Below are positions 1 through 7,481 of a DNA stretch of 12,212 nucleotides, in pieces (the first letter of the stretch is position 1; each line of letters opens with the position of its first letter). The notes under the pieces were generated by a model that saw only the letters and a program-made list of their open reading frames with translations, was not told the DNA's origin and ran no database searches. The DNA comes from Candidatus Limnocylindrales bacterium. GTDB taxonomy: Bacteria > Chloroflexota > Limnocylindria > Limnocylindrales > CSP1-4. The stretch covers positions 1 to 12,212 of the forward strand of contig JAUSJS010000089.1 of assembly GCA_030647575.1 (NCBI GenBank), read 5' to 3'. The translations under genes and the position numbers were made by a program.

Positions 1-1022
1 CGACCGACGTGTCGGTCGGGCCGGAGCTCAGGCTCACCTTTGCAGACGATCGGTTCGAGTGGCAGACCGCCGCCGGCGATCTGGTCCGGGTCCATTGGTA
101 TGAGGGCTCGGCGTCGTTTGGCGCGGGGGCGCTGCGGATCGGCGAGGACGCCGTGCGCGCGGTATCGGAGCTGCTGGGCGTGACGGAATCCGACCCGATC
201 GATTTCTATGTTTACGCCGACAAGGCGGCGTTCTATGACGCTCTGGGCCCTCGAACGGGCGAGAACGTTGGCGGCGCGCACATTCCCGGGACCCGCCTCA
301 TGTTCGCGCTGATCCCGCCCGACCTGATCGGCGATTCGGAGGTGCGCAGGATCGTCCCGCACGAGCTGACGCACCTGGTTTTCGAGACCGCGGCTGGCAA
401 CCCGTATCACTTTCCGCCGCTCTGGCTTAACGAGGGCCTGGCGGTCTATCTGAGCCAGGGCTACGACACCTCCGACCGGAGAATGGTCGAAGCTGCGGCG
501 CGAGGTGGGACGCTCATCCCACTCGACGGGTTGACTGGACAGTTTCCGAGCGCGGAGCGCTTCTACCTGGCCTACGCCGAAAGCGTTTCGGCCCTCGACT
601 ACCTGGTCCGAACCCATGGCACCGACGCGCTGGTCTCGCTGATCCGCTCGTATGCCCAGGGGCGTACGGATGACGAGGCGTTCAGCGCCGCGCTGGGCGT
701 GGATCTGTCCGCGTTCGGGGCCGCCTGGCTGGAGGACCTGGGCGCAACGGCGCCGACCCGCTACGGTCCGCAGCCTGCGCCCGAGGGCCCGATCCCATCG
801 GCCTGGCTTGGCGAGGCCGAGGCACCGACACCGCCGGCAGCCTCGAACGGTGCCGCAGTCGGAAGCGCAGGGGCGCCGGCTGCTGCGGGGACGGGCACGC
901 CGGCTGCCGATGGCGGCGGGGGGTCGTTGGTCCTCCTGCTCGTGGTGGCAGGGCTCGGAGTCGCCACGGTTGCCGGCGTGTGGTTCGCCCGGCGTCGGCG
1001 CGACCGTGAGTCGGCCGGATGA
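1..1022 (+). CDS. Membrane-anchored zinc metallopeptidase, peptidase MA-like (5' partial)
   Basis: Probable cell-surface gluzincin metallopeptidase of the peptidase MA-like group; the substrate is unknown. Counting from the GTG at 9, residues 118-122 are HELTH (HExxH: two zinc ligands and the catalytic Glu). Residues 140-143 (LNEG) supply the likely third ligand, Glu142, at the spacing usual for the family. Residues 250-305 are a low-complexity Ala/Gly/Pro linker. Residues 306-327 form one hydrophobic helix followed by an RRRR stop-transfer, so the catalytic domain should lie outside the cytoplasm. The frame stays open to the window edge. There is no signal peptide, and the beta-rich beginning (FEWQTAAGDLVRVHW) looks internal to a domain, so the true start is probably upstream. 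The stop overlaps the next start (ATGA), implying translational coupling with the DUF881 genes. The peptidase call is firm; its biological role is not. Confidence 0.8.
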   Translation, partial: TDVSVGPELRLTFADDRFEWQTAAGDLVRVHWYEGSASFGAGALRIGEDAVRAVSELLGVTESDPIDFYVYADKAAFYDALGPRTGENVGGAHIPGTRLMFALIPPDLIGDSEVRRIVPHELTHLVFETAAGNPYHFPPLWLNEGLAVYLSQGYDTSDRRMVEAAARGGTLIPLDGLTGQFPSAERFYLAYAESVSALDYLVRTHGTDALVSLIRSYAQGRTDDEAFSAALGVDLSAFGAAWLEDLGATAPTRYGPQPAPEGPIPSAWLGEAEAPTPPAASNGAAVGSAGAPAAAGTGTPAADGGGGSLVLLLVVAGLGVATVAGVWFARRRRDRESAG

Positions 1023-1804
1023 CCCTCAAGTGGCTGCGCAGCATTCCGAGCTGGCAGATCACGCTCGGCGCGGCGCTGTTGGTGCTCGGCTTCCTGATCG
1101 CGGCCCAGCTCGGCTCGGAGGGGCCGCGGGTCCGCTACACCACCCAGGAGCGGACGCCGCTGCTGGAGACGGCGACCGAGCTGCAGGCCCAGCAGGACGA
1201 GCTCAAGGCCAGGATCCTGGAGCTGCGCGAGGACATCCAGGCCGTGGAAGGACAGGGCGCCGGCTCGGCCGATCTCGTGCGGTCGCTCAACGCCCAGCTC
1301 GAGGAGGCCCGGATCGCGGCCGGGCTCATCCCGCTGACCGGGACCGGGATCGTCCTCCAGCTCGATGATTCGCAGGCCCTGGTGCCCCCGGGCACCAGTC
1401 AGGCGGACTACCTCGTCGGATCGCACGACATCCGTTCCGCCGTGGAGGAGTTGTGGGTTGCTGGTGCGGAGGCGATCGCGATCAACGGCGAGCGAGTCAC
1501 GCCGACCACCGCGATCATCGACATCGGCTCGTCGCTGCTGGTGAACTCCGCCTATCTCGCTCCGCCGTACCAGGTGACGGCTCTCGGCCCGACCGATCTC
1601 TACGATCGGCTGAGTCGCTCACCCGGGTTCATCGATTTCGTCCGGGCGCGGGCCGAGGCCTACGGCATCCGGCTCTCGTTCGCCGAGCCCGAGTCGGTGG
1701 ACATGCCGGCCTTTGCCGGCACGGTGACCCTTCGGTACTCGCGCCCGCTGGCCTCGCCGTCCGCCACGCCGGCGGGAGCGACGAGCGGCAGCCCGGAGGG
1801 CTAG
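1019..1804 (+). CDS. DUF881 family membrane/coiled-coil protein (first copy)
   Basis: A 261-residue protein of the DUF881 family (YlxW/YlxX-like in Bacillus); molecular function is not established. Residues 12-30 are a single transmembrane helix close to the N-terminus. Residues 46-100 are rich in Glu, Gln and Leu with coiled-coil character. The globular DUF881 domain follows, with the recognisable stretch at 134-160 (GSHDIRSAVEELWVAGAEAI, then INGERVT). The last 20 residues are a Ser/Pro/Ala tail. In other bacteria DUF881 genes sit near division and cell-envelope genes, which suggests an envelope role, but that is inference. The ATG overlaps the upstream peptidase stop by 4 bases with no clear Shine-Dalgarno, pointing to coupling. 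A second DUF881 gene follows after 2 bases. Confidence 0.88.
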   Translation: MTLKWLRSIPSWQITLGAALLVLGFLIAAQLGSEGPRVRYTTQERTPLLETATELQAQQDELKARILELREDIQAVEGQGAGSADLVRSLNAQLEEARIAAGLIPLTGTGIVLQLDDSQALVPPGTSQADYLVGSHDIRSAVEELWVAGAEAIAINGERVTPTTAIIDIGSSLLVNSAYLAPPYQVTALGPTDLYDRLSRSPGFIDFVRARAEAYGIRLSFAEPESVDMPAFAGTVTLRYSRPLASPSATPAGATSGSPEG

Positions 1805-1806
1805 GC

Positions 1807-2481
1807 ATGCATCGAACGCGAAGCCAGCTTGCCATGGCCGCCGTCGCTGTCGCCCTCGGCCTGCTCGTTGTCGTGCAGCTTCGGGCCCAGGCGGGCAACG
1901 CCGGCCTCGCCCAGCTCTCGACCCAGGACCTGACCGTCCTGGTTGCCAATCTCAACGCCCGCAACGATCAGCTTCGCCGCGAGGTCTCCTCGCTGGAGGA
2001 CGAGCTGGCGACACTCAACCAGAACCGCGCACGCGGCGAGGAGTCGCTCGACGAGCTTCGGGCGGACCTCCGGCGCGTTCGAGCCTATGCCGGGCTCGAC
2101 CCGGTCGGTGGGCCCGGCGTCACGATCTTCATCAGCGGCCCGATCGACGGCTCCGGCGTCGAGGAGCTGATCAACGAGTTGCGCAACGCCGGCGCCGAGG
2201 CCATCGGGGTGGGCGACGTCAGGATCGTGACCGGTGTGGTGGTCACCGGTGCGCGAGGCGCCGCCGCGATCGCCGAAGCCCCGTTGGGGGAGGTCTTCGA
2301 GCTATCGGCCATCGGCGCCCCGGACAAGCTGACCGGGTCGCTCACCCGTTCCGGTGGCGTGATCGCCCAGCTGGCCGCGACTCAGCCCGACGTCTCGGTG
2401 ACCGTGACGCCGGTCGATCGGATCGAGCTGCCGGCCACGACCCGCACCCTCGTCCCGGCGCACGGGCATCCACGCCTTTGA
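1807..2481 (+). CDS. DUF881 family membrane/coiled-coil protein (second copy)
   Basis: A 224-residue DUF881 paralogue with the same plan as its neighbour: transmembrane helix at residues 8-25, coiled coil at about 40-92, then the DUF881 core. The core contains GSGVEELINELRNAGAEAIG at 115-134, the counterpart of the AVEELWVAGAEAIAINGERV stretch in the first copy. The frame is open further upstream, but I chose the ATG at 1807. It lies 6 bases after a good Shine-Dalgarno (GGAGGG, 1795-1800) and 2 bases after the previous stop, and it puts the membrane helix at the usual place. Side-by-side divergent DUF881 genes are known in Gram-positive bacteria (ylxW/ylxX), so a hetero-oligomer in the membrane is plausible but unproven. 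This copy is shorter and lacks the Pro/Ser tail. Confidence 0.87.
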   Translation: MHRTRSQLAMAAVAVALGLLVVVQLRAQAGNAGLAQLSTQDLTVLVANLNARNDQLRREVSSLEDELATLNQNRARGEESLDELRADLRRVRAYAGLDPVGGPGVTIFISGPIDGSGVEELINELRNAGAEAIGVGDVRIVTGVVVTGARGAAAIAEAPLGEVFELSAIGAPDKLTGSLTRSGGVIAQLAATQPDVSVTVTPVDRIELPATTRTLVPAHGHPRL

Positions 2482-2491
2482 TACGCTGAGC
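2480..2491 (+). promoter_or_regulatory. Probable -10 region upstream of the DUF951 gene
   Basis: TACGCT at 2482-2487 fits the TAnnnT -10 pattern and lies 11 bases before the DUF951 ATG, where no Shine-Dalgarno is visible. The 12-mer starting at 2480 matches the 12-mer at 4331-4342 in 11 of 12 positions; that one sits just upstream of the amidohydrolase ATG. No good -35 is seen. The box overlaps the stop codon of the second DUF881 gene, so it would be an internal promoter separating DUF951-MFS from the genes before it. Confidence 0.4.
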
Positions 2492-2498
2492 GGCCCGA

Positions 2499-2750
2499 AT
2501 GCCAGACACCCCTGTTCTCGCGCTGCTCCTCGGTGACGTGGTCCGCCTGCAACGCCGGCATCCGTGCGGGGGCGACACCTGGCTGGTCGACCGCCTGGGC
2601 GCCGACATCGGGCTGCGCTGTCAGACGTGCGCCCGTCATGTCCTGGTAGAACGGCGCCTGCTCGAACGCCGGCTCGTCGAATTCGTCTCACGCGGCGATG
2701 CCGCCCTGAACGCCGCGCTCGAAGGCACGACCCCGAGGCCGATCGCATGA
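2499..2750 (+). CDS. DUF951 family small Cys-containing protein
   Basis: An 83-residue protein whose residues 11-58 match the DUF951 signature: GDVVRL at 12-17, HPCGGD at 21-26, GADIGLRC at 34-41 and a CxxC at 41-44. The conserved Cys residues (23, 41, 44) with His21 suggest a metal site or a small OB/SH3-like barrel, but function is not established for the family. Usual members are about 60-70 residues; this one has an additional C-terminal stretch (60-83) of weak character. The ATG at 2499 lacks a Shine-Dalgarno and follows a TAnnnT box by 11 bases. The stop overlaps the MFS start as ATGA, so the two are probably translated together. Confidence 0.85.
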   Translation: MPDTPVLALLLGDVVRLQRRHPCGGDTWLVDRLGADIGLRCQTCARHVLVERRLLERRLVEFVSRGDAALNAALEGTTPRPIA

Positions 2751-4258
2751 CGGCGGCGACCGCCGCTCCCGAGCCGGCAGAGTCCGGGGCGCTCGCGGTC
2801 TTCCGCAACACCGCCTTCCTGCGTCTCTGGCTGTCGCAGGCCGCGACCCAGATCGGCGGCAACATGGTCCTCTACGGGTTGACCGTCATCGTCGTCAACT
2901 CGACCCGGTCGAACACCGCGGTCAGCCTGCTCATCCTGAGCTTCCTGGTCCCCGCGGTCCTCTTCTCGGCGGTTGCCGGGGTCTACGTCGATCGGATCGA
3001 TCGGCGGCTGATCCTGATCGCGACCAACGTCCTGCGCGGCGCGGCGTTCATCGCGCTCTACCTGGTCGGCACCAATTTCGCACTGATTCTCCTGCTCAAC
3101 GTGTTCGTCTCGACGATCACGGTCTTCTTCGCCCCGGCGGAGGCGGCGATGATCCCGGTGCTCCTGCCGCGCCACCAGTTGCTCGCGGCGAACGGGATCT
3201 TCACCCTCACCCTGAACGCCGCGTTCGCGCTCGGCTTCGCCCTGCTCGGACCGCTGGTGGTCAACCTGGCCAATCCCGAAGCGGTGATCCTGGTGGTCGC
3301 GGCGCTCTACTTCCTGGCTGCCGTCTTCTGCTTCACGCTGCCGGCCTCCCCGCCACCGGCAGGCATCGTCCACCAGGGTCGCCTCGCCGTCGGGGAGGCC
3401 GAGCGCGCGGTCGGTTCGACCTTCTCGCAGCTGCGCGAGGGGCTGGCCTTCATCAGCTCCAACCGGGCGATCGGCTGGTCGCTGCTCTACCTGGGGATCG
3501 CGGCGTCGCTGGTCGGAGTTCTTGGCGTCCTCGGGCCCGACTTCGCGCAATCGGCGCTGGGTCTCGGTGCCAAGGACTTCGCCGTCGTCGTCCTGCCCCT
3601 CGGCTTCGGGATCGTGACCGGGATCCTGCTGCTCAACGCGTACGGTCGCTACCTGCCGAGGCGCCGGGTGATCGAAGGTGGGCTGATCGCCCTCGGGGTG
3701 CTGCTGGCGGCCCTGTCCGCCGCGGGTCCCATCAGCCGCCTGCTCCAGCGGGCCGACGGTCCGGGCGGCCTCGACCTGACCGCGGTGACATCGCTGCTGG
3801 CGATCGTGGTCGTCATCGCGTTCTTCGCCGGCATCGCCTACGGGCTGGTCGCCATTCCTTCGCAGACCCAGCTCCAGGAGGACCTGCCCGCCGATGTTCG
3901 CGGGCGTGTGTTCGGCGTGCTCAACATGCTCGTCTCGGTTGCCAGCTTCCTGCCGATCATCATCGTCGGGCCCATTTCGGACCTGATCGGGACGACGACG
4001 GTCATCTTCGTGGTCGCGCTCGGGGTCCTGCTCGCGGGGCTGGCCTCCGTGCTGACCCGAGGGCCGCTGCTCGCCTCGGAGTCGCGCCCGGCGGCCGATC
4101 CGCGCGCCGTGGACCCGATCGCGGCGGCGCTCGGTGCCGGTCGGTCCAGCTGGAGCGAGGGGCCCGACGTCCGCGCGACCTCCGAGCCGATCGTCACGCC
4201 CGGCACGCCCGCCGGGCTGGAACATGCCGGCCCGCCCGACCCGACGGATCGGGACTGA
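2747..4258 (+). CDS. MFS transporter, DHA3-type drug/macrolide exporter-like
   Basis: A 503-residue inner-membrane secondary transporter resembling the DHA3 branch of the major facilitator superfamily (EntS/MefA-like exporters). About 12 hydrophobic helices span residues 17-437. The loop between helices 2 and 3 carries the MFS motif A pattern (GVYVDRIDRR, 78-87). Residues 371-394 (PSQTQLQEDLPADVRGRVFG and onward) match the conserved loop seen in DHA3 proteins. A hydrophilic Pro/Ala/Asp-rich tail of about 65 residues (440-503) follows the last helix, which is longer than usual. I chose the ATG at 2747 over the longer open frame because it has GAGG at 2735-2738, overlaps the DUF951 stop (ATGA), and puts helix 1 near the N-terminus. 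Substrate cannot be told from sequence; proton-driven efflux is the family expectation. Confidence 0.9.
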   Translation: MTAATAAPEPAESGALAVFRNTAFLRLWLSQAATQIGGNMVLYGLTVIVVNSTRSNTAVSLLILSFLVPAVLFSAVAGVYVDRIDRRLILIATNVLRGAAFIALYLVGTNFALILLLNVFVSTITVFFAPAEAAMIPVLLPRHQLLAANGIFTLTLNAAFALGFALLGPLVVNLANPEAVILVVAALYFLAAVFCFTLPASPPPAGIVHQGRLAVGEAERAVGSTFSQLREGLAFISSNRAIGWSLLYLGIAASLVGVLGVLGPDFAQSALGLGAKDFAVVVLPLGFGIVTGILLLNAYGRYLPRRRVIEGGLIALGVLLAALSAAGPISRLLQRADGPGGLDLTAVTSLLAIVVVIAFFAGIAYGLVAIPSQTQLQEDLPADVRGRVFGVLNMLVSVASFLPIIIVGPISDLIGTTTVIFVVALGVLLAGLASVLTRGPLLASESRPAADPRAVDPIAAALGAGRSSWSEGPDVRATSEPIVTPGTPAGLEHAGPPDPTDRD

Positions 4259-4307
4259 CCGGCCGATGGCCTGGGGGAGCGGCCTGGATCCGCGCGGGCG
4301 CGACGGC

Positions 4308-4338
4308 CTGACGGACCTGCTTGCCGACCCGATAGGCT
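4308..4338 (+). promoter_or_regulatory. Leaderless promoter of the amidohydrolase gene
   Basis: TAGGCT at 4333-4338 fits a -10 box. Only 6 bases (4339-4344) separate it from the ATG at 4345, so transcription would start on or next to the A of the start codon. No Shine-Dalgarno precedes the gene, as expected for a leaderless mRNA. A weak -35 candidate, CTGACG (4308-4313), lies 19 bases upstream. The 86-base gap after the MFS stop holds no other clear signal and no convincing terminator. Confidence 0.55.
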
Positions 4339-4344
4339 GAGCCC

Positions 4345-6000
4345 ATGCCGCTCGACTCGCTGATCACCGGCCGGATTGCGACGCTCGCCGGCGATGCCGG
4401 CTTCGGCTGGGTCGAGGCAGTCGGGATCCGCGATGGGCGAATCGCCTTCGCCGGGACCGAGGTGGACCTCGAGACGCGGGCCGATCCGCACACCGAACGG
4501 ATCGCCCTGGGGCCTGACGAGGTTGCGGTCCCCGGACTGACCGACGCCCACCTGCACCTTGCCCAGTGCGCTGTGGCGACTCGCCAGGTCGACCTGTCCG
4601 ATGCCCGCACCCTCGCGGAGGGCCTCGCCAGGATCGGCGCGGCCCATGACCGGCTGCGCGATCCGGGCGCTTGGCTCGAGGGGCACGGCTGGGACTCGGA
4701 CCGCTGGGGCCGCTGGCCGACGGCGGCGGACCTGGAGACTGCCGCGCCCGGGCGTCGATGTGCGCTCTGGGCCCACGATCACCACGCCCTCCTGGCCAGC
4801 CGAGCCGCCCTGCTCGCCGGTGGCGTCGACCGTGTGACGCCCGACCCTCCCGGTGGCGTGATCCGGCGCGATGCCGGGGGCGAGCCGGAGGGCGTCCTGT
4901 TCGAGGCCGCCGCCCGGCTCGTTTCGGTCCATGTGCCGGCCGCGTCGGTGGCAGAGCTCGAGACGGGCCTGGCAGGAGTCGGGCGGGAGTTGCTCGCCCT
5001 GGGCATCGTGGCGGTCCACGACCCGGGCGGCCTCGTGCCCGAACCGAACCTCGACTGGTCCTTCCCGGCCTACGCGCATCTTTCGGAGACAGGACGGTTG
5101 CCGCTGCGGGTCCACGTGTCGCTGCGCGACGATGCCCTGCAGACCGCCGTCGCCCGCGGCCTGAGGAGTGGTGCCCCGCTCGGAAGCGAACCGGAGGGCC
5201 TGGCAAGGGTCGGTTGGCTGAAGTGCTTCGCCGACGGCTCGCTGGGGTCGCGGACCGCTGCCCTGCTCGGCGACATCGAGCCCGAGGTCGACCGGCCCCT
5301 GCCCCCGGAGCGCCGGCGGGGCGTCTGGATCACCGAACCCGAGCGCCTCTCCGATCTGGCCGGCCAGGCGGCCGCGGCCGGGATCGCGACCCAGATCCAC
5401 GCCATCGGGGATGCGGCGGTGCGGGCGGCGCTGGAGGTCCTCGCTCCGACCGCCGCGCGGGTGCCGCTGATGCCGCGCCTGGAGCACGTCCAGCTGCTCG
5501 ATTCGGCGGATCGCGGCAGCTTCGTGGCCGCCGGGATTGCGGCCAGCGTCCAGCCGGTTCATCTCGGCTCCGATGCCGCGCAGGCGCGGATGCTGTGGGG
5601 AGAGCGGGCCGAACGGAGCGGCTACACCTGGGCCTCGATCGCGGCCACCGGCGCCGTTCTCGCCTTCGGAACGGATGCCCCGGTCGAATCGTTCGATCCG
5701 TGGCCGGGGATCGCCCTTGCGGTACGACGCGAGGATCCGCGCTGGCCGGCAGGCACGCCGCCGTACGCGCCGGAGGAGGCCCTGAGGCTGGATCGGGCGC
5801 TCCGGGCCGCCTGCGTGGATCCGGCAGTCTCGGCGCGTGAGTCCGATCGCGGGCGGCTCACGGTGGGTCAGCGAGCCGACCTGGCCGTGATCCCGGCCGC
5901 CGCGCTGCGCGAACCGGTCGAGCCGGGTGGCGCGCTGGCCACGGCTCGCCCCAGCCTCGTGTTGATGGACGGGCGGGTCGCCTTCGAGGCCAAGACGTAA
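4345..6000 (+). CDS. Amidohydrolase, YtcJ-like (amidohydrolase 3 family)
   Basis: A 551-residue cytosolic metal-dependent hydrolase of the amidohydrolase superfamily, subgroup amidohydrolase_3 (YtcJ/ExoE-like), of family-typical length. Visible metal-site elements are the HLH pair at residues 69-71 in GLTDAHLHLAQC, Lys293 in KCFADGSLGSRTA (candidate carboxylated lysine or bridging residue), His352 in IHAIGDAA, His381 in RLEHVQ and Asp444 in FGTDAPVES. The N-terminal beta domain (1-60) and the C-terminal segment (505-548, TVGQRADLAVI, then VLMDGRVAFE) make up the usual second small domain. The substrate is unknown: members hydrolyse amides, formamides or cyclic compounds, and annotation transfer within the family is unreliable. 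The gene is flanked by its own leaderless promoter and converges with the gene on the opposite strand, 21 bases away, with no obvious terminator between. Confidence 0.9.
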   Translation: MPLDSLITGRIATLAGDAGFGWVEAVGIRDGRIAFAGTEVDLETRADPHTERIALGPDEVAVPGLTDAHLHLAQCAVATRQVDLSDARTLAEGLARIGAAHDRLRDPGAWLEGHGWDSDRWGRWPTAADLETAAPGRRCALWAHDHHALLASRAALLAGGVDRVTPDPPGGVIRRDAGGEPEGVLFEAAARLVSVHVPAASVAELETGLAGVGRELLALGIVAVHDPGGLVPEPNLDWSFPAYAHLSETGRLPLRVHVSLRDDALQTAVARGLRSGAPLGSEPEGLARVGWLKCFADGSLGSRTAALLGDIEPEVDRPLPPERRRGVWITEPERLSDLAGQAAAAGIATQIHAIGDAAVRAALEVLAPTAARVPLMPRLEHVQLLDSADRGSFVAAGIAASVQPVHLGSDAAQARMLWGERAERSGYTWASIAATGAVLAFGTDAPVESFDPWPGIALAVRREDPRWPAGTPPYAPEEALRLDRALRAACVDPAVSARESDRGRLTVGQRADLAVIPAAALREPVEPGGALATARPSLVLMDGRVAFEAKT

Positions 6001-6021
6001 TACCCACGGAGCTTGAACCGC

Positions 6022-7423
6022 CTATTCGGCTGCCACCGCGACCGGCTTACCCTGCTCGTCCAGCTCCCGCCGGGCGTCGGCGAACAGCCCGTTGAAGATC
6101 CGCGACGTTGACGGAAAGGCGTGGATCGTCTCGGCCAAGACGTCGACGGTCACGTGCGCCTTGATGGCCAGGACGCATTCATGGATCGCGGCGGAGGCGT
6201 CCGGGCAGGCCATCGCCGCGCCAACGAGCTCGCGCGTCGCGCGATTCACGACGATCGTGACGTGGCCGAGCGTGGCCTGGACGGCGTAGCCCTTGGGACT
6301 CGTGGCGAAGTCGGCGACCAGCTCGAACGCATCGAGGCCTGTCTCGCGCGCCTGGTCGAGCGTGAGCCCGACAGACGCCGCCTCCGGATCGGTGTAGGTC
6401 GCGCGCGGCAGGGCCCGGTAGTCAGGCTTGAGGTCCTCGCCCAGCGCCATCCGCACGGCGAGCTCGCCCTGGTAATGGGCCTGGTGCGTGTGCAGCTCGG
6501 GCCCGGCCGGGTCGCCGATCACCCACAGGCCGTCGGCGATGCGCAGGCGTCCGTCGCGCGGGAACGGGGTCCGCCCGCTGGTGTCGATTCCATAGTGCTC
6601 GAGACCGAGGTCGTCGATCGGAAAGGCGCGTCCAACGGCAAGGAGGACGGCGTGTCCCTCGGCGGTCGAGCCGTCATCGAGCTCGACCACGTGGGCGCCG
6701 TCCGAGCCGGCGCCGGCACGAGCGCGGAGGGCCCGGACGCCGGTTCGCACGTTCACCCCGTCCCGCTCGAGTGCGGCCCGGATCGCCTCCGAGTTGCGTG
6801 GGATGATCGGTCGGGGCGAGGCGCGGTCCCGACTGGACGATGGTCGTCGGAACCCCGAATCGGGCATAGACCTGGGCGAGCTCGCAGCCGGTCGGGCCGC
6901 CGCCCAAAATGACGAGGCTCCTCGGAAGCTCTCGAGTCAGCGTCGCCTCTCGGTTCGTCCAAGTCGGGATGTCCGCGAGGCCCTCGATCGGTGGCCGCTT
7001 TGACACCGAACCGACGGCGACCAGGACGTGGCTCGCCGCGAGCTCGTGCGTGACCCTGTCGTGGGCGACAGCCACCCGACCGCGCCCGACGATCGTCGCG
7101 TTGCCGCGGTAGACCACGGCTCCGGCGCCCCGCAGCCCGCGAACATGCCCGCCATCGTCGGGCTCATCGGCGCGGGCCGGCCGGTTGACTATGTAGTCGC
7201 GCTGGGCCGAGGCGGCGGCCCAGTCGTATCGGACGGGATTGGCCGCGTGCCGCGCGGCGCCGTCGAGGAGCGACTTCGACGGCAGGCAGCCGATGTGCGG
7301 GCAGCTGCCACCGAACCACAGCCGATCGATCACGGCGACCGACGCGTCGAGCTCGCGTGCCTTGTAGGCGGCGGCCTCACCGGCCGGGCCGGCCCCGATG
7401 ATCACGAAGTCGTAGGTGTCCAC
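6022..7423 (-). pseudogene. FAD-dependent disulfide reductase family protein, frameshifted
   Basis: Pyridine-nucleotide-disulfide oxidoreductase (mercuric reductase/lipoamide dehydrogenase-like), read from a GTG at 7423. Frame one carries the FAD site VIIGAGPAGEAA (7-18), the redox pair CPHIGC (41-46, CxxxxC) and the NAD(P) motif ILGGGPTGCELAQVYARFG (172-190). It runs through DHP (206-208), then loses sense. The second frame resumes at RNSEAIRAALERDGV and continues through the FAD-binding VIGDPAG and the dimerisation domain to the stop at 6022. Removing one base of the C3 run on the minus strand (6800-6802) gives a continuous 466-residue protein, the normal length. All domains are present, so this is either a sequencing error or a very recent mutation. 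The dimerisation domain reads HAFPSTSR where lipoamide dehydrogenases have HPTxxE, so the catalytic His-Glu pair is missing and that exact activity is unlikely. It lies 58 bases downstream of the SpoU methyltransferase gene, same strand. Confidence 0.85.
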
Positions 7424-7481
7424 GGGTCACCGTCAGGTTGCGTTGGGTGTCGCGGGATGGTCGGCCGAGTTGCCCACGACG

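Noticed and set aside
2636..4225. 529-residue open frame on the minus strand across the MFS gene
   Set aside because: Composition is extreme (Asp/Arg/Gln/Glu-rich repeats with no hydrophobic core), no motif is recognised, and the opposite strand holds a convincing 12-helix transporter. It is a high-GC shadow.
3838..5562. 574-residue minus-strand open frame spanning the MFS and amidohydrolase genes
   Set aside because: It crosses two well-supported plus-strand genes and their promoter, is Arg/Gly/Pro-rich and has no domain signal.
4671..5840. 389-residue plus-strand open frame inside the amidohydrolase
   Set aside because: Almost entirely Arg, Gly, Pro and Ala; the overlapping frame carries every amidohydrolase metal-site motif.
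6001..6021. Bidirectional terminator between the convergent amidohydrolase and flavoprotein genes
   Set aside because: The 21-base gap has no inverted repeat or T-run.
6121..6912. 263-residue plus-strand open frame opposite the flavoprotein
   Set aside because: No recognisable motif, while the minus strand shows disulfide-reductase domains in order, interrupted only by one frameshift.
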